A stretch of 12,244 nucleotides of DNA from Bacteroidales bacterium (GTDB taxonomy: Bacteria > Bacteroidota > Bacteroidia > Bacteroidales > UBA1402), in contig JAAZGQ010000246.1 of assembly GCA_012511135.1 (NCBI GenBank), positions 1-12,244 on the forward strand. Reading direction: 5' to 3'. The notes under the pieces were generated by a model. That model did not search any database. It was not told where the DNA came from and was given only the letters and a program-made list of their open reading frames with translations. Numbering within the stretch: position 1 is the stretch's first letter; each line of letters opens with the position of its first letter. The position numbers were made by a program, and so were the translations under genes. Shown here piece after piece: positions 8,385-12,244 of the stretch.

Positions 8385-8425
8385 AAAGCAAAAAACACTA
8401 CAAAACAACCAAATAAAATACAGCG

Positions 8426-8686
8426 ATGTCAAAAGTTTGTCAGATTACAGGGAAAAAAGCAATGATTGGCAATAACGTCTCTCACTCCAAGAGGCGCACA
8501 AAGCGCAAATTCAACGTAAATCTGTTTGAAAAGAAATTCTACTGGGTAGAACAAGATTGTTGGATTGCATTGACCATTTCTGCTGCAGGATTGCGCATCA
8601 TCAACCGCAAAGGTTTGGATCAGGCCATCAAAAAAGCCGGAGAAGATGGTTATCTGCATTTGGAAGAAGTTAAAATACTTAATTAG
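8426..8686 (+). CDS. rpmB: 50S ribosomal protein bL28
   Basis: An 86-residue basic protein of the large ribosomal subunit. The start MSKVCQITGKKAMIGNNVSHSKRRTKR is the characteristic L28 opening, followed by FNVNLFEKKFYWVEQDCWI and the conserved SAAGLRIINRKGLD segment. Length and motifs match the Bacteroidales form. The ATG at 8426 follows an A-rich leader with no Shine-Dalgarno, usual for this phylum. It is the first gene of a ribosomal trio with rpmG and the DUF4295 gene. Its TAG stop (8684-8686) overlaps a strong Shine-Dalgarno for rpmG, so termination here and initiation there may be coupled. Confidence 0.97.
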   Translation: MSKVCQITGKKAMIGNNVSHSKRRTKRKFNVNLFEKKFYWVEQDCWIALTISAAGLRIINRKGLDQAIKKAGEDGYLHLEEVKILN

Positions 8687-8690
8687 GAGG
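8685..8690 (+). promoter_or_regulatory. Strong Shine-Dalgarno ahead of rpmG
   Basis: AGGAGG lies 7 nt before the rpmG ATG at 8698 and overlaps the last two bases of the rpmB stop codon. It is the only strong Shine-Dalgarno in the window. The starts of tsaD, cinA, rpmB, DUF4295, rimO and the barrel gene have none, and ftsY has only a weak AAAGGA. This stands out because Bacteroidota ribosomes are known to sequester their anti-Shine-Dalgarno. Confidence 0.7.
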
Positions 8691-8697
8691 AATACTC

Positions 8698-8886
8698 ATG
8701 GCAAAAAAAGCAAAAGGAAACAGAATTCAGGTCATCCTGGAGTGCACGGAACATAAGGCAAGCGGTATGCCCGGAACCTCCCGTTACATTACCACCAAGA
8801 ACCGCAAAAATACGACTGCCAGAATGGAATTGAAAAAATACAATCCCATACTCAAGAAAGTCACTGTACATAAAGAAATCAAATAA
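8698..8886 (+). CDS. rpmG: 50S ribosomal protein bL33, zinc-free type
   Basis: A 62-residue basic large-subunit protein. It begins MAKKAKGNRIQVILEC and contains the L33 segment YITTKNRKNT, then ELKKYNPILKKVTVHKEIK. Zinc-binding (C+) L33 proteins carry two CxxC pairs. Here the first site is reduced to Cys16 with His19, and the C-terminal site is replaced by NPILKK, so this is the C-minus type that does not need zinc. The gene starts 11 bp after the rpmB stop, behind a strong AGGAGG, and the DUF4295 gene starts 8 bp after its own stop. The three are clearly one transcription unit. Confidence 0.96.
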   Translation: MAKKAKGNRIQVILECTEHKASGMPGTSRYITTKNRKNTTARMELKKYNPILKKVTVHKEIK

Positions 8887-8894
8887 GTATACTC

Positions 8895-9047
8895 ATGGCA
8901 AAGAAAACAGTTGCTACCCTGCGTAATGCCGGTAGCCGTAACACGGTGAAAGTCATTAAAATGGTGAAAGCACCCGAAACAGGATCCTATTCTTTCAAGG
9001 AAGAAATGGTTCCCGTAGACAAAGTTAACGAATACCTGAAAAAATAA
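8895..9047 (+). CDS. DUF4295 family protein, probable Bacteroidota ribosomal protein bL38
   Basis: A small gene of 50 codons, ATG 8895 to TAA 9045-9047. It encodes a basic protein that starts MAKKTVATLRNAGSRNTVKV, continues through VKAPETGSYSFKEEMVP, and ends VDKVNEYLKK. This is the DUF4295 family, confined to Bacteroidota and, as far as I recall, regularly encoded right after rpmG. Cryo-EM of the Flavobacterium johnsoniae ribosome revealed a phylum-specific protein named bL38. I believe this family corresponds to it, but that link is from memory. The position 8 bp after rpmG, the size and the Lys/Arg content all fit a ribosomal protein. The TACTC-ATG-GCAAA start context repeats that of rpmG. 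The gene has no Shine-Dalgarno and is followed by an intrinsic terminator. Confidence 0.88.
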   Translation: MAKKTVATLRNAGSRNTVKVIKMVKAPETGSYSFKEEMVPVDKVNEYLKK

Positions 9048-9069
9048 ATCGGGTTTTACTTAAGACTAT

Positions 9070-9101
9070 AAAGGTTGTTTTTTCACGAAAACAGCCTTTT
9101 T
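9070..9101 (+). terminator. Rho-independent terminator after the ribosomal trio
   Basis: Positions 9070-9081 pair with 9088-9099 in a 12-bp stem with one G-U pair and a 6-nt loop (TTCACG). The 3' arm runs into a TTTTT tract at 9097-9101. It lies 22 bp after the DUF4295 stop and 24 bp before the ftsY start. It should end or attenuate the rpmB-rpmG-DUF4295 transcript, leaving ftsY to read-through or to a weak promoter that I cannot identify. Confidence 0.8.
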
Positions 9102-9125
9102 GTGCATATATAACAAAGGAATTTA

Positions 9126-10085
9126 ATGGGTATTTTCAGTATTTTTTCTAAAGATAAAAAGGAAAAGCTTGACCAGGGTTTATCCAAAACCAAGGAAAGC
9201 TTTTTAACGAAAATAAATCGTGCTAATGCCGGAAAATCAAAGGTTGATGAACAGGCTTTGGATCAACACGAAGAAATCCTGATTGGCTCAGACGTTGGAG
9301 TTGAAACCACACTCCGAATCATAGAACGAATAGAAAAACGTATAGAAAGAGACAAGTACGTCACTACAGATGAATTGTACACTATTCTGCGTGAGGAAAC
9401 AGCTGAATTACTAATAGAAAATAATCAGGAAGCTTCCAACGACTTTATAATACCCGAAAACTCAAAACCATACGTAATAATGGTAGTAGGTGTAAACGGT
9501 GTTGGAAAAACTACTACTATTGGTAAACTGGCTCATCAATATACTCAGCGGGGTAAAAAGGTTTATATTGGAGCAGCAGATACCTTTCGGGCAGCAGCCA
9601 TAGAACAATTATGCGTTTGGGCAGACAGGGCAGGAGCTACTGTTGTCAAACAAATCATGGGTTCCGACCCGGCTTCGGTAGTATTCGACACTTTAAGTTC
9701 AGCTCTCAGTAATCAGGCCGATGTCGTGCTTATTGATACGGCCGGAAGGTTGCACAATAAGATCAATCTGATGAATGAGCTAAGCAAAATCAAGAAAGTG
9801 ATGAAAAAACTGATGCCGGAAGCTCCTCATGAAATTTTGCTCGTTTTGGATGCATCCACCGGACAAAATGCTTTTGAACAAGCCAAACAATTCAGCCTGG
9901 CCACCGAAGTAAACGCCCTGGCTATAACCAAACTGGATGGTACAGCCAAGGGTGGGGTAGTATTGGGTATTTCAGATCAATTCAAAATTCCTGTTAAATA
10001 CATTGGCTTGGGCGAAGGCATAGACCATCTCCAGATATTCAACCGCAAAGAATTTGTAAACGCTCTGTTTGGCGGCCAATTCTGA
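9126..10085 (+). CDS. ftsY: Signal recognition particle receptor FtsY
   Basis: The SRP-family GTPase that docks SRP-bound ribosomes at the inner membrane for co-translational insertion of membrane proteins. At 319 aa it consists of little more than the NG core. The helical N domain occupies about residues 10-95, and the long acidic A domain of E. coli FtsY is absent, as is common outside enterics. GTPase motifs are intact: P-loop GVNGVGKTT (122-130), DTFRAA (152-157), DTAGRL (204-209) and TKLDG (268-272). The closing segment GLGEGIDHLQIF (294-305) identifies FtsY rather than Ffh, and there is no M domain. The short N-terminus (MGIFSIFSK) could act as a membrane-targeting amphipathic element; this is inference. 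A weak AAAGGA lies 5 nt before the ATG. Its TGA overlaps the rimO ATG by one base (TGATG), implying translational coupling. Confidence 0.97.
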   Translation: MGIFSIFSKDKKEKLDQGLSKTKESFLTKINRANAGKSKVDEQALDQHEEILIGSDVGVETTLRIIERIEKRIERDKYVTTDELYTILREETAELLIENNQEASNDFIIPENSKPYVIMVVGVNGVGKTTTIGKLAHQYTQRGKKVYIGAADTFRAAAIEQLCVWADRAGATVVKQIMGSDPASVVFDTLSSALSNQADVVLIDTAGRLHNKINLMNELSKIKKVMKKLMPEAPHEILLVLDASTGQNAFEQAKQFSLATEVNALAITKLDGTAKGGVVLGISDQFKIPVKYIGLGEGIDHLQIFNRKEFVNALFGGQF

Positions 10086-11392
10086 TGAATAAGAAAACAC
10101 CCAAACTGGCCAGCATAATTTCGCTGGGCTGCTCCAAAAATCTGGTAGACTCGGAACAATTATTGTTTCAACTCCAGGCTGCCGGCTATAGTATAAAACA
10201 CAATACCGACCAGGCAGAGGGCGGAGTGGTTATAATCAATACCTGTGGCTTCATTCAGGACGCCAAAGAGGAATCCATCGAAGTTATTTTACAATATGCA
10301 GCTGCCCGTAAGCGAGGCAAAATAAGCAAGCTTATTGTAATGGGTTGTTTATCTGAGCGTTACATGAATGACCTGGAAGCTGAGATTCCGGAGGTTGACG
10401 CCTATTTCGGAAAATTCAACTGGCAAAACATTCTAAACGAACTTGGCGAAGAGTACCGGGAAGCAGACAAAAACCAACGTATCCTGACCACGCCGCCACA
10501 TTACGCTTATATAAAAATCTCCGAAGGTTGTAACCGTCGTTGTTCCTTTTGCGCTATACCTCTGATCACCGGCAGACACCGCTCTCGCAGCATCGAAGAT
10601 ATTACACTGGAAATCAAAGATCTGACTTTGAAAGGGGTTAAGGAATTTCAACTCATTGCTCAGGATTTATCCTATTACGGCAAGGATTTGTACAAAGAAA
10701 ACAAACTGGCAGAACTCATCGAAACAATTGCAGATATACCCGGAGTAGAGTGGTTGCGACTGCATTATACTTATCCACGCAATTTTCCCTTAGACATTCT
10801 TCCGGTAATCCGTGAAAGAAACAATGTCTGCAAGTACCTGGATATGGCTCTGCAACATTGCAGCGATGGTGTACTACAAAAAATGCAGCGAGGCATCGAT
10901 CATAGATCCACGTTGGCTCTTATAGAAGGTATTCGCAAGGAAGTTCCGGGTATTCATCTCAGAACCACTTTGATGGTTGGACATCCCGGAGAAACTGAGG
11001 CAGATTTTGAAGCTCTCAAACAATTTGTGCGCGAATTCCGTTTTGAACGTATGGGGGCTTTTGCTTATTCAGACGAAGAAGGTACATACGCAAACAGACA
11101 TTATACTGACGATGTTCCACAGGAAATCAAGCAAGCCCGGCTGGATGAGCTTATGAGCATACAACAAGAGATTGCCGCTTCGTTGAATCAGAAAAAGATA
11201 GGCCAGGTTCACAAAGTCATAATTGACAGAGAAGAAGCTGAATATTATATCGCCCGAACACAATTTGATTCGCCCGAAGTGGATCCTGAAGTATTTATAG
11301 ACAAAACACAAGTATTAACTATTGGAGAATTTTACCAGGCCCGCATTTACGATGCCGGCATGTACGATTTATACGCTAAAATTCAAGCCTAA
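10085..11392 (+). CDS. rimO: Ribosomal protein S12 methylthiotransferase RimO
   Basis: A radical-SAM methylthiotransferase that adds a methylthio group to the conserved Asp (Asp89 in E. coli numbering) of ribosomal protein uS12. At 435 aa it shows all three family domains. The N-terminal MTTase (UPF0004) domain has its second iron-sulfur cluster cysteines at Cys16 (in LGCSKN), Cys54 (in NTCGF) and Cys88 (in MGCLSER). The radical-SAM core has C149-x3-C153-x2-C156, and the C-terminal TRAM domain lies at about 370-435. LGCSKNLVDSE and the AYSDEEGTYA segment distinguish RimO from its tRNA-modifying relatives MiaB and MtaB. All cluster ligands are present. The ATG overlaps the ftsY stop (TGATG), so the two are probably translated in a coupled manner. 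The outer-membrane gene follows after 10 bp. Confidence 0.97.
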   Translation: MNKKTPKLASIISLGCSKNLVDSEQLLFQLQAAGYSIKHNTDQAEGGVVIINTCGFIQDAKEESIEVILQYAAARKRGKISKLIVMGCLSERYMNDLEAEIPEVDAYFGKFNWQNILNELGEEYREADKNQRILTTPPHYAYIKISEGCNRRCSFCAIPLITGRHRSRSIEDITLEIKDLTLKGVKEFQLIAQDLSYYGKDLYKENKLAELIETIADIPGVEWLRLHYTYPRNFPLDILPVIRERNNVCKYLDMALQHCSDGVLQKMQRGIDHRSTLALIEGIRKEVPGIHLRTTLMVGHPGETEADFEALKQFVREFRFERMGAFAYSDEEGTYANRHYTDDVPQEIKQARLDELMSIQQEIAASLNQKKIGQVHKVIIDREEAEYYIARTQFDSPEVDPEVFIDKTQVLTIGEFYQARIYDAGMYDLYAKIQA

Positions 11393-11402
11393 AGAAAAAA
11401 GC

Positions 11403-12244
11403 ATGAACAGACTCATTTTACTGATTAGTAGCCTTTTACTAAGTTTTCCCTTAGCGGCCCAAAGCCTTACCGAAAAGACCTCACAAAATACTGCACAAAA
11501 TACTTCACAAAGTACGACCGAAAATAAAGCACAAAGCGCGGTCCAAAATGAAACTTCAACAAAAACCTGGAATCTTTACGGTTTTGTACGCAGCGATTTT
11601 TTTGCCCAAAACCGCAACACACGTACTGCCGTATTGGATTTGTTTCCACTGTATCCGCTACCCGAATACCTGAACGGAGTGGGAGAGGATCTCAACAATA
11701 CTCCATCGGCAGGTCTGTCCAGTATTACGACCCGTATGGGGTTAAAATTCAAGTCTGCCGGTATTCTGGGAGCAAAAACACATACCTCAGTCATCGAAAC
11801 TGACTTTGGTGGCAGTTCTGATTATATTTTAGTACGTATACGCAAGGCTTATAGTCAACTGGATTGGGAAAAAAGTAGCTTGATAGTGGGGCAGACCTGG
11901 CATCCGCTTTTTATTGAACATTTAATGCCTAACGTTGTTTCCCTAAATACCGGAGCACCGTTTCAGGCTTTCAACCGCAGCCCGCAAATACGTTATAATT
12001 ACAGGGGAGAGTACTTCAATCTTACTGGAGCAGCCATATATCAATTGATGTATGCCTCTTCGGGGCCTAAAGGTAAAAGTATTCAATATCAGAAAGATGC
12101 CGTGATTCCTAATTTCTTTACCGGAGCTGAATTCAACAACGGCAAACTGATTGCAGGTATAGGAGCTGATTACAAAGCCATACGACCCGAAAAAACACGA
12201 ATGGATGCCTCCAGCGTAGAAGGCATAAACAAATCATTATTAAA
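11403..12244 (+). CDS. Outer-membrane beta-barrel (porin-like) protein, 3' partial
   Basis: The frame is open from ATG 11403 to the right edge (280 complete codons). The product starts with a signal peptide (MNRLILLISSLLLSFPLAAQS), with likely cleavage at the Ala-Ala/Gln region near residue 20. Next comes a low-complexity Q/N/T/S-rich linker of about 30 residues, then alternating amphipathic strands typical of an outer-membrane barrel: WNLYGFVRSDFF, SSITTRMGLKFKS, HTSVIETDFGG, ILVRIRKAYSQLDW, SSLIVGQTWHP, SPQIRYNYRG, FFTGAEFNNGKLIAGIGADY. The GQTWHP and FNRSPQIRY segments recall a family of uncharacterised Bacteroidales porin-like proteins. I know of no established substrate, so a transport role is inference. 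It lies 10 bp after rimO without a visible terminator or promoter, so it is probably co-transcribed. The missing C-terminus prevents a strand count. Confidence 0.8.
   Translation, partial: MNRLILLISSLLLSFPLAAQSLTEKTSQNTAQNTSQSTTENKAQSAVQNETSTKTWNLYGFVRSDFFAQNRNTRTAVLDLFPLYPLPEYLNGVGEDLNNTPSAGLSSITTRMGLKFKSAGILGAKTHTSVIETDFGGSSDYILVRIRKAYSQLDWEKSSLIVGQTWHPLFIEHLMPNVVSLNTGAPFQAFNRSPQIRYNYRGEYFNLTGAAIYQLMYASSGPKGKSIQYQKDAVIPNFFTGAEFNNGKLIAGIGADYKAIRPEKTRMDASSVEGINKSLL
11481..11552 (+). repeat. Six imperfect 12-bp in-frame tandem repeats
   Basis: Six consecutive 12-bp units (starts 11481, 11493, 11505, 11517, 11529, 11541) encode SQNT, AQNT, SQST, TENK, AQSA and VQNE, residues 27-50 of the barrel protein. 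The first two units differ by one base, the third by a few, and the last three are degenerate. Because 12 is a multiple of three, copy-number change would alter linker length without a frameshift. The array lies just after the predicted signal-peptide cleavage site. Confidence 0.8.

Noticed and set aside
9075..9102. TTG (9075) and CCTTTTTG (9095-9102) as an ftsY promoter
   Set aside because: The essential TA of the -7 box is CC, and both elements are explained by the arms and tail of the terminator.
11467..11794. Two minus-strand open frames opposite the barrel gene
   Set aside because: The plus strand carries a signal peptide and barrel strands throughout; the antisense products are Phe/Arg-rich artefacts of the repeat.
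1..12244. CRISPR array, insertion sequence, integrase, toxin-antitoxin or defence genes
   Set aside because: No repeat-spacer pattern, transposase motifs, terminal inverted repeats or typical small toxin pairs are visible; all genes are core functions.

Overview
The window is a stretch of core chromosome from a member of the Bacteroidota, most likely the order Bacteroidales. The evidence is: an archaeal/eukaryote-type prolyl-tRNA synthetase ending in Tyr; a short basic 50-residue DUF4295 protein directly after rpmB-rpmG; promoter-like boxes of the TAnnTTTG type typical of this phylum; almost no Shine-Dalgarno sequences; and a large Bacteroidota-style TamB. I see no mobile element, CRISPR array, tRNA or rRNA, and no sign of recent transfer. 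The species cannot be named from this sequence.

Layout. Positions 1-1346 (+) hold the 3' part of proS, cut by the left edge. It converges, with only 4 bp between stop codons, on a 1510-codon tamB-like gene at 1351-5883 (-). That gene starts with TTG and diverges from tsaD (5950-6972, +) across a 66-bp region that carries a possible promoter box on each strand. cinA follows tsaD after 10 bp. A 174-bp intergenic region (8252-8425) then holds a good promoter candidate and a leader stem-loop in front of rpmB, rpmG and a 50-aa DUF4295 gene (8895-9047). A clear intrinsic terminator (9070-9101) separates this trio from ftsY, which overlaps rimO by one base (TGATG). rimO is followed after 10 bp by an outer-membrane barrel protein gene that runs off the right edge.

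Functional picture. Most genes serve translation: prolyl-tRNA charging (ProS), t6A tRNA modification (TsaD), ribosomal proteins bL28 and bL33 plus the DUF4295 protein (a probable ribosomal protein), and S12 methylthiolation (RimO). FtsY couples ribosomes to the membrane. TamB and the terminal barrel protein belong to envelope biogenesis. CinA/PncC belongs to pyridine-nucleotide salvage. No gap without a gene exceeds 300 bases.

I did not find a new multi-gene system. The observations most worth following are small ones in the rpmB-rpmG-DUF4295 cluster: an isolated strong Shine-Dalgarno before rpmG, a 14-nt direct repeat across two start codons, and a leader hairpin. The facing tamB/tsaD promoters and a 12-bp in-frame tandem repeat in the outer-membrane gene come next.
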